Below, piece by piece: positions 40,636 through 49,180 of a DNA stretch of 64,000 nt. The stretch is taken from assembly GCF_958431955.1 (NCBI RefSeq), contig NZ_CAUASN010000015.1, positions 1-64,000 of the forward strand, given 5' to 3'. The DNA is from an uncultured Adlercreutzia sp. (GTDB lineage Bacteria > Actinomycetota > Coriobacteriia > Coriobacteriales > Eggerthellaceae). How positions within the stretch are numbered: the stretch's first letter is position 1; the number at the start of each line of letters is the position of its first letter. The notes under the pieces are model-generated. The model had not been told where the DNA came from and did not search any database. It worked only from the letters and a program-made list of their open reading frames with translations. Both the position numbers and the translations under genes were made by a program.

Positions 40636-41725
40636 AGTCATCCTGCACGGATCGTGCCGCGCCGACGGGCGCAGCGCCGCGCTCGCCGACGAGCTGTTCA
40701 ACGCCTGCATCGAGGAGTGCCCGGAAGACGGCGTGTCCATCGTGTCGGTGTCCTCCACCGAGGTGCGCCCATGCACCGGCTGCGACGCGTGCCGCGCCGT
40801 GTCGGAAGAGCCCATCCACGTGTTCCAGGAGGGCGACCCCCTGCTGCCCCAGGAGGCGGTCGTGGAATCCGAGGCGCTTTTCCACCACTGCGTGATCGAC
40901 GACGACATGAACGAGGTGCGCAAGCACCTGGACGCGGCCGACGAGCTCATCGTAGTGTGCCCGGTGTACTTCGCCGGCGCCCCCGCCCAGATGAAGGCGC
41001 TGCTCGATCGTTTGCAGCCCTACTACTTCACCGATCTGCGCACCTACCCCAAGCGCCCGGCGGTCATCCACGTGGTGGGCGCCGGCGGCGACCCCCACGG
41101 CTTCGAGCCGCTCATCGGCACGGTGCGCTCGGCGCTTTCCGTGGCCGGCTTCTCCGTGGAGCTCGTGCTCGATTGGGTGGGGAAGATCCGCGCCGACGGC
41201 GAGATCACCGCCGATGCCGAGGAGTACCCGCTGCCCCCGGTGGGCGGCTTCGGTGCCCTCGGCTGGGACGGCGAGCTCGCGGACGACGGGTTTGCGGGCG
41301 ACGGTGCCGATGGCGATAGCGGCGAGCGCGGCGGCGAGCTCGGCGGGGCGGCCTCCTGCGATGCGGCGGACGAGTGGGAGCCGGAGGGCGACCCCGTCGC
41401 TTTCGTGGACTTCGCAGATGAGGACTTCGCCGCCTTCGAGGAGGATGGCGGTTGGGACGACCCCGGCGAGCCGGGTGCGTCCGAGGCTCCGAGCGCGTCT
41501 GGCGCCCCCGGTCCTCGCAAGCGCCCCCAGCTGTCGGTTGCCGCCCCGGCGACGAAGCCGAAGGAGGCCCCGGCCCGCGGCGGCCGTTCCGGCAAGGGCG
41601 GCGCGGGCGGCAAAGGAGGCGCTGGCGCCTCTCGCGGAGGCCGCAAGGGCACGGGCAAGGGAGGCCCGGCCTATGGCAAGAAGAACACCAAGAAGAAGGG
41701 CAACGGCCGTGGCGGTCACCGATAG
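40628..41725 (+). CDS. Flavodoxin-like FMN reductase with acidic linker and basic Gly/Lys tail
   Basis: 365 residues. Residues 1-195 form an NADPH-dependent FMN reductase/flavodoxin fold: LHGSCRADGRSAALADEL binds FMN phosphate, PCTGCDACR follows, and CPVYFAGAPAQMKALLDR completes the site. About 100 residues of acidic Gly-rich linker follow. The last 75 residues are rich in Lys, Arg and Gly (PARGGRSGKGGAGGKG and similar), resembling RNA- or ribosome-binding tails. This tail is not part of the usual family. The gene overlaps tatD at its start and rsmA at its end. Confidence 0.8.
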   Translation: MHRVILHGSCRADGRSAALADELFNACIEECPEDGVSIVSVSSTEVRPCTGCDACRAVSEEPIHVFQEGDPLLPQEAVVESEALFHHCVIDDDMNEVRKHLDAADELIVVCPVYFAGAPAQMKALLDRLQPYYFTDLRTYPKRPAVIHVVGAGGDPHGFEPLIGTVRSALSVAGFSVELVLDWVGKIRADGEITADAEEYPLPPVGGFGALGWDGELADDGFAGDGADGDSGERGGELGGAASCDAADEWEPEGDPVAFVDFADEDFAAFEEDGGWDDPGEPGASEAPSASGAPGPRKRPQLSVAAPATKPKEAPARGGRSGKGGAGGKGGAGASRGGRKGTGKGGPAYGKKNTKKKGNGRGGHR

Positions 41726-42806
41726 CTACGCCGCGGGGAAGGACCGCCTCTCGCCGCTTTCCACGCCGGCTGCTACCCGTGCGGTGCTTGATGCCCACGG
41801 CATCGGCACCAAGTACACGCTCGGGCAGAACTTCCTCGTGAACGACGACGTGCTGAGAAAGATCATCGCCCTGGCCGAGGTGGGTCCCGCCGACCGCATC
41901 CTGGAGGTGGGCCCGGGCATCGGCACGCTCACCATCGCCTTGCTCAAGCACGCCGCAAGCGTGGTGGCCGTCGAGCGCGACCCCGACCTGCCCGCCGTGC
42001 TCGCCGACACCCTCTACCCCTGGCGCGAGAAGTTCGCCCTCATCGAAAAGGACGCCCTGGATGTGACGCGGGTGGACATTGCTGCAGCAACGGAAGAGCT
42101 CGGCGGAGGCGCGGGATGCCCTGACCGAGCGAGTTCCGCAGCGACGGGAAATGCCCAGTGGGCATTTCCCCAAAGCGAGGACTGCTTGAGCGAATCAGGG
42201 TATTCCGTGCCTCCGTCCCCGGGCGAGCCCTTCCCCAACAAGCTCGTCGCCAACCTCCCTTACGCCGTGGCGGCCACGGTGGTTCTCGACTACTTCCAGA
42301 ACTTCCCCAGCTTGGATTCCGCCACCGTCATGGTGCAGAAGGAGGTGGCCGATCGCATGGCCGCCCAGGTGGGCACCAAGAACTACGGCGCCTACACGGT
42401 GAAACTCGGCCTGTACGCCGAGCCGGTCGGCCGTTTCGCCGTGGGGCCGGGCAACTTCTTCCCGCCGCCGCGCGTCGATTCCGCCGTCATCCGCCTGAAC
42501 CGCCGAACACCCCTCATGGCCGACGGCGCCCCGGCCTCGCCGGTGCTCGTGGCGGCTGCGTGCCTCATGGCCGACGCCGCCTTCGCCAACCGTCGCAAAA
42601 CGCTGGCGAACTCCTGCAAGACGTATTTCTCCGGCCGTGGCTCCGTTTCCCTGCCCGACGGCTGCGCCCTCGAAGGCGCCCGGGTGGCCGTCGCGTTGCC
42701 CTCCCTTTTCGAGGCTGCCTCCATCGACCCCCGCCGCCGCGGCGAGACCCTTTCCCATCAGGAGTTCCTCGCCCTCGGGCAGGCTCTCGTCGCAGCGGGC
42801 GCCTAG
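41709..42806 (+). CDS. rsmA: 16S rRNA dimethyladenosine transferase RsmA (KsgA)
   Basis: 365 residues from GTG 41709; ATG 41673 with GGGAGG upstream is an alternative. RsmA dimethylates A1518 and A1519 of 16S rRNA. GQNFLVND, EVGPGIGTLT (SAM), VAVERD and the catalytic NLPYAVA are present. The segment between the SAM half and NLPY is about 45 residues too long, because a REP-like palindrome has inserted in frame (GNAQWAFPQSED region). The C-terminal domain is normal, so the protein may remain active. Overlaps the flavoprotein gene by 17 bp. Confidence 0.92.
   Translation: MAVTDSYAAGKDRLSPLSTPAATRAVLDAHGIGTKYTLGQNFLVNDDVLRKIIALAEVGPADRILEVGPGIGTLTIALLKHAASVVAVERDPDLPAVLADTLYPWREKFALIEKDALDVTRVDIAAATEELGGGAGCPDRASSAATGNAQWAFPQSEDCLSESGYSVPPSPGEPFPNKLVANLPYAVAATVVLDYFQNFPSLDSATVMVQKEVADRMAAQVGTKNYGAYTVKLGLYAEPVGRFAVGPGNFFPPPRVDSAVIRLNRRTPLMADGAPASPVLVAAACLMADAAFANRRKTLANSCKTYFSGRGSVSLPDGCALEGARVAVALPSLFEAASIDPRRRGETLSHQEFLALGQALVAAGA
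42116..42203. repeat. REP-like palindromic element inside rsmA
   Basis: Perfect 12-bp arms GGGAAATGCCCA/TGGGCATTTCCC with one central base (42146-42170) lie within a larger imperfect inverted repeat. The outer ends are ATGCCCTGA (42116) and TCAGGGTAT (to 42203). It is translated in frame as part of RsmA. Confidence 0.7.
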
Positions 42807-42873
42807 GGCCATCTTCGCCAGCCATCCGAGGCCGGGCCCTTATGTCCATCAGGTGCGCTTCGCGGGCGGCACC

Positions 42874-42903
42874 TTTCGGCTGCGGCCGCGGCTGCGCTAC
42901 AAT
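42874..42903 (+). promoter_or_regulatory. Promoter of the GH5 gene
   Basis: TTTCGG at 42874 and TACAAT at 42898-42903 with an 18-bp spacer lie 68 bp before the ATG. Confidence 0.45.
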
Positions 42904-42970
42904 AAAGCGCTTACCAAGTCCGGGGCGGCCCATGGCTGAGCTCGGCGATCCGATGCATTGACGGGGAAGG

Positions 42971-44545
42971 ATGGGCGCCGTGGACACGCAGACGACGCAG
43001 ACGACCGAGAAGAAGAAGGGCGGCGCCAAGCGCCTGGCCGTGGCGGCTGTGGCGCTGGTGGCGCTTGTGGCCGTGGGTATCGTCCTCGCCGTGACGGCGG
43101 CCAACACCGAGCGCCCCGATTACTCGGGTCTGGCGGTGGAGGCCGAGCCCACGCGCCCCCAGGCCCCGGAGCCCAAGGAGGAGGAAGAGGAGGAGGAAAC
43201 TCCCGCGCCGGCGCCTGCCGCCGCCGATGCCGCCGACGAGGAGGTGCGGCCTCTGGCCTGCCCCTCCGAGAACGGCGCGCTGCACGTGGACGGCTCCCAG
43301 CTTGTGGACGAGTCGGGTAATCCGGTGCAGCTGCGGGGCGTTTCCACCCACGGCCTCGCCTGGTACCCCGAGTACGCGAACCAGGACCTCTTCACCGAGC
43401 TTCGCCAGGACTGGGGCGCCAACGTGGTGCGCCTGGCGGTGTATTCCGACGAGGAGGGCGGCTACGCCACCGACGGCAACCGCGTGCAGATGAACAAGCT
43501 CGTGCTCGACGCCGCCAAGGAGGCCACCGAGGCCGACATGTACGTGGTCATCGACTGGCACATCCTGTCTGATGCGAACCCCAAGAAGCACGCCTGGGCC
43601 GCCAAGGAGTTCTTCAAGCTGATGTCCGCGCGCCTGGCCGATTACGACAATATCATCTACGAGATCTGCAACGAGCCCAACGGCAGCACCTCGTGGAAGG
43701 ACATCAGGGACTACGCCAACGAGGTCATCCCCCTCATCCGCGCCAACGACTCCGACGCTGTGGTGGTCGTGGGCACGCCCACCTGGTCCCAGGACGTGGA
43801 GGCCGCCGCGGCCGACCCGCTGTCCCAGGCCAACGTCATGTACGCGATGCACTTCTACGCCGCCACCCATCAGGGCGATATGCGCGACCGCTTGCGCGCG
43901 GCCGTGGAAGGCGGGCTGCCCGTGTTCGTCACCGAGTTCGGCATCTGCGAGTCGTCGGGCTCCGGGGTCATCGACTACGAGTCGGCCGACGAGTGGCTGG
44001 CCCTCATGGACGAGCTCAACGTGAGCTACATCTGCTGGAACCTGTCCAACAAGAACGAGACGGCGGCTCTGTTCAAGCCGGAGGTGTCCAAGACCTCGGG
44101 CTTCACCCTCGACGACTTGAGCGAGGAGGGTCTCTGGCTCGTGGACGCGCTGCGCGGCCCCGGCTTCGACCGCAAGGAGGTGCAGCTGGCCCGCGCCGAC
44201 AAGAAACCGAACACCACGGGCTCGGCCATGATGGCGTTCTCGAGCGACACTATCCAGTGGCAGCTGAACGTGACCGAGACGTGGGAGGAGGACGGCCGCA
44301 CCTTCTTCAAGTACGAGATGGCCGGCAGCAACTACAGCGCCGCCACGAAGAAGTGGTCGGTGACCATCCCCTTCAACGCCGATGTGCAGCTGGAGGACAG
44401 CTGGAACTGCGTGGCGAGTGCGGCGGCCAACGAGCTGACGGTCTCCAATGACAAGAGCAACGGCAAGGTGGGCGCCGGTGACACCGTGGAGGGCATCGGC
44501 TTCATCGTGAGCGGCCCCTCCAAGCTGGCCGTCGTGGATCTGTAG
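42971..44545 (+). CDS. Membrane-anchored GH5 glycoside hydrolase
   Basis: 524 residues. A short cytoplasmic Lys-rich head, one membrane helix (about 21-43), a Pro/Glu linker (55-95), then a GH5 barrel. LRGVSTHGLAW begins the barrel; YEICNEPNG holds the acid/base Glu235; VFVTEFG holds the nucleophile Glu322. About 150 C-terminal residues look like a beta-sandwich binding module (CBM2-like). It should cleave beta-1,4 glucans or related polysaccharides at the cell surface. Such enzymes are unusual in mostly asaccharolytic Eggerthellaceae. A TACAAT box at 42898 lies upstream. Confidence 0.9.
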   Translation: MGAVDTQTTQTTEKKKGGAKRLAVAAVALVALVAVGIVLAVTAANTERPDYSGLAVEAEPTRPQAPEPKEEEEEEETPAPAPAAADAADEEVRPLACPSENGALHVDGSQLVDESGNPVQLRGVSTHGLAWYPEYANQDLFTELRQDWGANVVRLAVYSDEEGGYATDGNRVQMNKLVLDAAKEATEADMYVVIDWHILSDANPKKHAWAAKEFFKLMSARLADYDNIIYEICNEPNGSTSWKDIRDYANEVIPLIRANDSDAVVVVGTPTWSQDVEAAAADPLSQANVMYAMHFYAATHQGDMRDRLRAAVEGGLPVFVTEFGICESSGSGVIDYESADEWLALMDELNVSYICWNLSNKNETAALFKPEVSKTSGFTLDDLSEEGLWLVDALRGPGFDRKEVQLARADKKPNTTGSAMMAFSSDTIQWQLNVTETWEEDGRTFFKYEMAGSNYSAATKKWSVTIPFNADVQLEDSWNCVASAAANELTVSNDKSNGKVGAGDTVEGIGFIVSGPSKLAVVDL

Positions 44546-44643
44546 CCCGACACCGGCCTTTCTCGCGGCTGCCGCTCCCGCCCCCCCCCGCCTCTTCGGG
44601 CCGGGTCTGCCGTGCTGGCGGATGGGTCCAGACCGGGAGCCCC

Positions 44644-44842
44644 GGCGCCGGCAGGCGGATTGGGCTGGGAACCGCGCCGTCGGCAGGCGGATTGGTTGGG
44701 AATCACGGCGCCGACGGGCGGATTGGTCGGGAATCGTGCCGCTGACGGACGGATTGGTCGGGGATCGCGCCGCTGACGGACGGGTTGGGCCAAGAGCCGC
44801 GGCGTCGGCAGGCGAGTTGGGCCAAGAGCTGCGGCGCTGGTA
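44644..44842. repeat. Imperfect 31/32-bp tandem repeats, six copies
   Basis: The landmark GGATTGG or a variant recurs at 44657, 44689, 44720, 44751, 44782 and 44814, spacing 31 or 32 bp. Each unit reads roughly GGCGNCGGCAGGCGGATTGG then GGGAATC. The period is not a multiple of three, so a coding repeat is unlikely. Confidence 0.75.
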
Positions 44843-45074
44843 GACGGAAAGTCGCCATTTCGCGCGGGGATTGCGAAAACAGGCCACTGAATTGCGAAAA
44901 GTCGCCGTGGAAGCAGCCCCTCTTGCGGGTGCATGGCTGACAGTTCTTTTCTCTGTGGCTTCCATCAGGTGAAACTCGTGGACATTCTGGGGAAGGGGTG
45001 TCTCTGCGGTTTCTTCCGGGTGCATAGAGGCATCCTTCGGGCGACTTTTCGCAATTCAGCGGCGTGTTTTCGCA
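44843..45074. repeat. 64-bp repeat element E1 with inverted half copy (MITE-like)
   Basis: E1 (44843-44906) starts GACGGAAAGTCGCC and ends GCGAAAAGTCGCC 50 bp later. Its last 36 bp (from 44871, TTGCGAAAACAGGCC) recur inverted at 45040-45074, leaving a 133-bp centre. E1 and the half copy lie upstream of the nuclease-like gene. Confidence 0.7.
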
Positions 45075-45293
45075 GGGCAACCTGGCCGAGATGAGGTTAT
45101 ATTGTGGATCGCCCGTGGAGACAGGGTTTCACCTGTCTGCGCAAGATTCCGAAACAAAGATTTGATCAGGTAAAACGTCGAAGTTTGCCAGAGCTCCCGT
45201 ATCGACCGCGACTCAAGTGCGACGCTGTGGGGACTGGGCTGGGAATCCCGTTTGCTATAGTGCGCGTCCCGCCGTCATCATGGAAGGAGCACC

Positions 45294-46280
45294 ATGCGCG
45301 CTGTCCTCTTCGGCCGCTCCGCGGTCGCCCACTGGCTTACGGCAGACAGGCCGCCGGATGCGCGACGCATGGACGGCGGCTGCCTCGAGCGATGCAACCC
45401 GAGCGTGCGCACCGTCGCCCGCATCTCGATGGAGCTGCCGCATATCCCCGAGCCCTACCATTGCCTTGTGCCGGGACGGTATCGGCGGCTCTCGGACAAG
45501 GTGGTGCTCCATATCTCGCAGCGCCGCTACGCAAAAGGCGACTTCTCGCACATCGCCCCCGGCGTGTTCGCAGCGTGCCCCGAACTGGCGTTGGCGCAGC
45601 TGGCTCCCTCGGCGACCCTGTGCGAGCTGATCACCGTGGCTTCGGCGCTGTGCGGAACGTTCTGCTTCCGGGCTGATGCGGAAGGGGGTCTCGGGCATCG
45701 TAGCCCCCTGACCTCCAAGCGTCGGATCGCGGCCTTCGTCTCCAGGCACGCTGGGCTGAAAGGCGTGAAGGCTCTGAGGCGCGCGCTGCCGCATATTGTG
45801 GAGCGAGCGGCCTCGCCACCGGAGATATTCCTGCTCATGGTGCTGGGCCTCCCGCGCCTGCACGGGGGTTACGGATTGCTCGGCGGCCGGGCGAATCGCC
45901 GCATGAGGCTCGGGCGCGGCGCGCGGGCCATTGCGGGACGTGAGACCATCGTCCCCGACGTGCACTGGCCCGACGAGGGGGTGGTGCTGGAGTACGACTC
46001 CAATGCCGAGCATTTGACTCCGGCGCAAGTGACGCGCGACTCCAAGAAGCGCCTCGCCTATGCGAGCAGAGGGCTCAAGGTTCTCACGGTGACCGCAAGG
46101 CAGCTCTACGACGCGGCGAGCATGAGACATGTGGCGAAGGAATTGTCGCGAGGTCTCGGGCGCACCCTGCGCATCAGGGGCAACAGCTTCGACGCCAAGC
46201 ACGCCGCCCTGTACGAGACGGCTTTCTGTTTGAATGCCTACCGCCGCGTCGCGGGCTCCGAGCGGCTTGCCGAAAGCTAG
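45294..46280 (+). CDS. DUF559/Vsr-like nuclease-fold protein (AbiEi-type architecture), unknown function
   Basis: 328 residues. The C-terminal part resembles DUF559-type PD-(D/E)XK domains: VPDVHWPDEG supplies the Asp, VVLEYDSNAEH the Glu and His, TRDSKKRLAYAS the Arg/Asp/Lys helix, and GLKVLTVTARQLYD the last strand. The N-terminal 170 residues fit the AbiEi-type domain found before such nucleases in Actinobacteria, but I cannot show this firmly. AAGGAG precedes the ATG. No toxin or transposase gene adjoins it. Repeat elements flank it on both sides, which may mean it moves them, acts on them, or is carried by them. Confidence 0.5.
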   Translation: MRAVLFGRSAVAHWLTADRPPDARRMDGGCLERCNPSVRTVARISMELPHIPEPYHCLVPGRYRRLSDKVVLHISQRRYAKGDFSHIAPGVFAACPELALAQLAPSATLCELITVASALCGTFCFRADAEGGLGHRSPLTSKRRIAAFVSRHAGLKGVKALRRALPHIVERAASPPEIFLLMVLGLPRLHGGYGLLGGRANRRMRLGRGARAIAGRETIVPDVHWPDEGVVLEYDSNAEHLTPAQVTRDSKKRLAYASRGLKVLTVTARQLYDAASMRHVAKELSRGLGRTLRIRGNSFDAKHAALYETAFCLNAYRRVAGSERLAES

Positions 46281-46682
46281 TGCCTCATGGCGACGGAAAG
46301 TCGCCCTCGGGAGGGCGGGAGTTGCGAATCGCGCCGCTCGATGACGGAAAGTCGCCCTTTGGCGGCTGAGGATCGGGCCGCGATAGGTGAGGGGCCTCGC
46401 TATGTGGCGCTTTTGCGGGGGTTCATCGCTCGGCCAGGGGTCTGACGGCGCGATGGGGGCGACTTTCCGTTGTCGGGTGGCGTTTTTCGGGCACCAAACC
46501 GAAAAATGGCGACTTTCCGTCGTGGAGTGCCAGCTGCGGGCAAGGGCAGCCGATGGCGGCGTAAACGGCGGAGACGGCCGCGCGGCGACAGGAAGGAGCG
46601 TTTAGTGTTAGCATGCTCGATGATCGATTTGAAGCAGCGGGGCGGAAGGCGTCCGCGTCCCGTGGCGGGGAAGGAAGGCTCT
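46281..46682. other. Repeat-rich noncoding region
   Basis: 402 bp with no gene seen before the GNAT start. It holds two 64-bp elements in opposite orientation, described separately. Confidence 0.55.
46289..46521. repeat. Two 64-bp repeat elements (E2, E3), inverted to each other
   Basis: E2 (46292-46356, plus sense) has GACGGAAAGTCGCC at both ends, 51 bp apart; its first copy extends to the hairpin GGCGAC-GGAAA-GTCGCC (46289-46305). E3 (46458-46521, minus sense) begins and ends with the same 14-mer family, 50 bp apart. E2 and E3 are separated by 101 bp and match E1 best at both ends and in a GCGAA/CGAAAA-GCC core. Confidence 0.75.
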
Positions 46683-47303
46683 ATGGTGACGGTGCGGCTG
46701 GCAACGGCGGCGGATGCGGCGGGGGTGCTCTCCGTGTACGCGCCCTATATCGAGGAGACGGCCGTCACGTTCGAGACCGCGGTACCCTCGCCGGCTGAGT
46801 TTGCCGCGCGCATGGACGAGGTCGTCGGGCGCTACCCGTATCTCGTGGTCGAAGAGGGCGGTTCCATCGTCGGCTTCGCCTACGCGCATCGGTTGGGCGA
46901 GCGGGCGGCCTTCGCCTGGAACGTGGAGCTCTCGGTGTACTTTGCGCCGGGCCAGACGGGCCGGGGGCGGGGCAGCGTGCTGTTCTGGGCGCTTATCGAC
47001 CTTTTGTCCCAGCAGGGCGTGCGCAACGCCTACAGCCTGATCACGATGCCCAACGAGGCGAGCCGCCGTCTGCACGCGAAGCTCGGATTCGAGCTGATGG
47101 GCATCCAGCGCCAGGCGGGCTTCAAGCAGGGCCGCTGGCACGATGTGGCGTGGCTGCGCAAGGCCATCGGGCCGTTCGGCGACGAGCCGCGGCCGGTGGT
47201 GCCGCTGGACGAGCTCGATGCGACGGCGGTGCGCGAGGTGCTCGGCGCGGCCGAGGCGGCCATGAACGCCGAGAACGCGGATGCGGGGAAGGGGGCGCGC
47301 TGA
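46683..47303 (+). CDS. GNAT acetyltransferase, phosphinothricin acetyltransferase-like
   Basis: 206 residues. MVTVRLATAADAAGVLSVY and TAVTFETAVPS are typical of PAT/BAR-type N-acetyltransferases; the acetyl-CoA P-loop is QTGRGRGSVLF. RRLHAKLGFELMG and FKQGRWHDVAWL complete the family pattern. A C-terminal extension of about 35 residues is extra. It uses acetyl-CoA to acetylate an amine, substrate unknown. AAGGAAGG precedes the ATG. It overlaps recQ by one base (TGATG). Confidence 0.85.
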   Translation: MVTVRLATAADAAGVLSVYAPYIEETAVTFETAVPSPAEFAARMDEVVGRYPYLVVEEGGSIVGFAYAHRLGERAAFAWNVELSVYFAPGQTGRGRGSVLFWALIDLLSQQGVRNAYSLITMPNEASRRLHAKLGFELMGIQRQAGFKQGRWHDVAWLRKAIGPFGDEPRPVVPLDELDATAVREVLGAAEAAMNAENADAGKGAR

Positions 47304-49180
47304 TGGAAGTGCGGGAAGATGCGCTGGCGCAGGCGCGCGACGTGCTGGCGGAGCACTTCGGCTACCGGAACTTCCGCCCTGGCCAGGAGGCGGTGGTGAG
47401 CGCCGTGCTCGCCGGCCGCGATGCGCTGGCGGTGATGCCCACAGGCGCGGGCAAGTCGATCTGCTACCAGGTGCCGGCGGTGGTGCTGCCGGGGCTGACC
47501 GTGGTGGTGAGTCCGCTCGTGTCGCTCATGGCCGACCAAGTGCGCAGCTTGAAGGCAGCCGGCGTGCGCGGGGCGTACCTGAACTCCACTCTCACGCCGG
47601 CCCAGCAGTCCGAGGTGCTCGCCCGGGCGCGGGCCGGGGCCTACGACCTCATGTACGTGGCGCCCGAGCGCCTGGCCGACCCGCGTTTCGCGGAATTCGC
47701 CGCGAGTGCGGCCATTCCCTTCCTGGCGGTGGACGAGGCCCACTGCGTGTCCCAGTGGGGCCAGGATTTCCGGCCGTCGTACCTGGCCATCGGCGACTTC
47801 ATCGCGGCGTTGCCCGCCCGTCCCGTGGTGGCGGCCCTTACGGCCACGGCCACCGAGCGTGTGCGGGCCGATATCGTGCGCCTCCTGCAGCTGCGCGACC
47901 CCGCGTGCACCGTGACCGGCTTCGACCGGCCGAACCTGCACTTCTCGGTGGAGCGCTGCGAGGCCAAGCGCAAGCTGGCACGGCTCGATGCTTTCATCGA
48001 CGAGCGCCGCGCCGAGAGCGGCATCGTGTACTGCGGCAAGCGGGCCTGCGTGGAAGAGGTGTGCGACCACCTGCGGGAGCGCGGCATCGCGGCCACGCGC
48101 TACCATGCGGGGCTGGCTGCCGACGAGCGCGAGCGCAACCAGCGGGCCTTCGTGAACGACGCCGCGCCGGTGATGGTGGCCACGAACGCCTTCGGCATGG
48201 GCATCGACAAGTCGAACGTCAGCTACGTGGTGCACTACAACATGCCCGGCTCGGTGGAGGCCTACTACCAGGAAGCGGGCCGCGCTGGCCGAGACGGCAG
48301 TCCGGCCGAGTGCCTGCTTCTGTGGTGCGACGGCGACATCGCCACGGGCCGTTTCTTCATCGAGCAGGAATCGACCAACGAGGCGCTTACGCCCGAGGAG
48401 GCCGAAGTGGTGCGCGCCGGGCGCCGCCGCATGCTGGAGGCCATGGTGGGCTTTGGCTACACCACCGACTGCCTGCGCCGCTACCTGCTCCGCTACTTCG
48501 GGGAAGGGGAGGGTGAGGCTCCCTTGCAGCCGGCTCGCTGCTGCTCGAACTGCGATGGCGATATGGAAGTGGTCGACGTGACCGCCGAGGCGCGGGCGGT
48601 CATGCGCTGCGTGCACGAGCTGCGCGGCCGCTTCGGCAAGACCGTTGTGGTGGACGTGCTGCGCGGTGCCGATACCGAGGCCATCCGCTCCCGCGGGCTT
48701 ACCGCGGCGACCGCCTACGGCAGCTGCGCGGCTCATCGCGCCCTGCTGATGGAGGTGGTGGAACTGCTTGCCGCCGGCGACTACCTGGCCATCACCGAGG
48801 GGAAGTATCCGGTGGTGTGCGCGGGCGGCCGCTACCGCGAGGCGGCCCGCAACGATTTCCAGCTGCTCATGAAGCGCCTGCCCTCGAAGGCGCAGCGCCT
48901 GGCCGGGCCGCGGGCGGCGCAGAGCGCGGGGGCGTCCGATTTGGATGCGTCCGGGCAGGCCCTGTTCGAGCGCCTGCGCGATCTGCGCAAGCGCCTTGCC
49001 GAGGCGGCCGACGTGCCGCCCTACGTGGTGTTCAGCAACGCCACGCTCACGGCCATGGCCGCCGCGCGCCCCGCCACCGAGAGCGCTTTCCTCGACGTGC
49101 CCGGTGTGGGCCAGAAGAAGCTGGAAACCTACGGCGAGGCCTTCCTCGCCGAGATCGCCGCCTTCCAGGAGGAGGGGTAG
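47303..49180 (+). CDS. recQ: ATP-dependent DNA helicase RecQ
   Basis: 625 residues. Walker A is MPTGAGKSICYQ, Walker B DEAHCVSQWGQDFRP, and motif VI QEAGRAGRDG. An RQC zinc-binding segment (CCSNCDG) and a C-terminal HRDC domain (VPPYVVFSNATL to VPGVGQKKLE) follow. A 3'-5' helicase for recombination and fork repair. Its ATG overlaps the GNAT stop, so the two are translationally coupled. Confidence 0.94.
   Translation: MEVREDALAQARDVLAEHFGYRNFRPGQEAVVSAVLAGRDALAVMPTGAGKSICYQVPAVVLPGLTVVVSPLVSLMADQVRSLKAAGVRGAYLNSTLTPAQQSEVLARARAGAYDLMYVAPERLADPRFAEFAASAAIPFLAVDEAHCVSQWGQDFRPSYLAIGDFIAALPARPVVAALTATATERVRADIVRLLQLRDPACTVTGFDRPNLHFSVERCEAKRKLARLDAFIDERRAESGIVYCGKRACVEEVCDHLRERGIAATRYHAGLAADERERNQRAFVNDAAPVMVATNAFGMGIDKSNVSYVVHYNMPGSVEAYYQEAGRAGRDGSPAECLLLWCDGDIATGRFFIEQESTNEALTPEEAEVVRAGRRRMLEAMVGFGYTTDCLRRYLLRYFGEGEGEAPLQPARCCSNCDGDMEVVDVTAEARAVMRCVHELRGRFGKTVVVDVLRGADTEAIRSRGLTAATAYGSCAAHRALLMEVVELLAAGDYLAITEGKYPVVCAGGRYREAARNDFQLLMKRLPSKAQRLAGPRAAQSAGASDLDASGQALFERLRDLRKRLAEAADVPPYVVFSNATLTAMAAARPATESAFLDVPGVGQKKLETYGEAFLAEIAAFQEEG

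Larger units (their letters stand above)
44546..45293. other. 748-bp repeat-rich noncoding region
   Basis: No gene is seen. It holds a 31/32-bp tandem array, a 64-bp repeat element, an inverted half copy, and the promoter region of the nuclease-like gene (TATAGT at 45256-45261). Long frames on the minus strand reflect the repeats. Confidence 0.6.

Noticed and set aside
42116..42203. Intein or domain insertion in RsmA
   Set aside because: The insert is only about 29 codons, DNA-palindromic, and has no splicing residues.
44622..44843. Repeat-containing protein over the 31/32-bp array
   Set aside because: The repeat period shifts frame, and there is no ribosome site.
42911..45025. 704-codon minus-strand frame over the GH5 gene and repeats
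   Set aside because: Antisense of GH5 and of the tandem repeats, with no family motif.
44843..46521. Possible CRISPR array
   Set aside because: The 14-mer repeats come in pairs, in both orientations, with related rather than unique sequence between them, and no cas genes are present.
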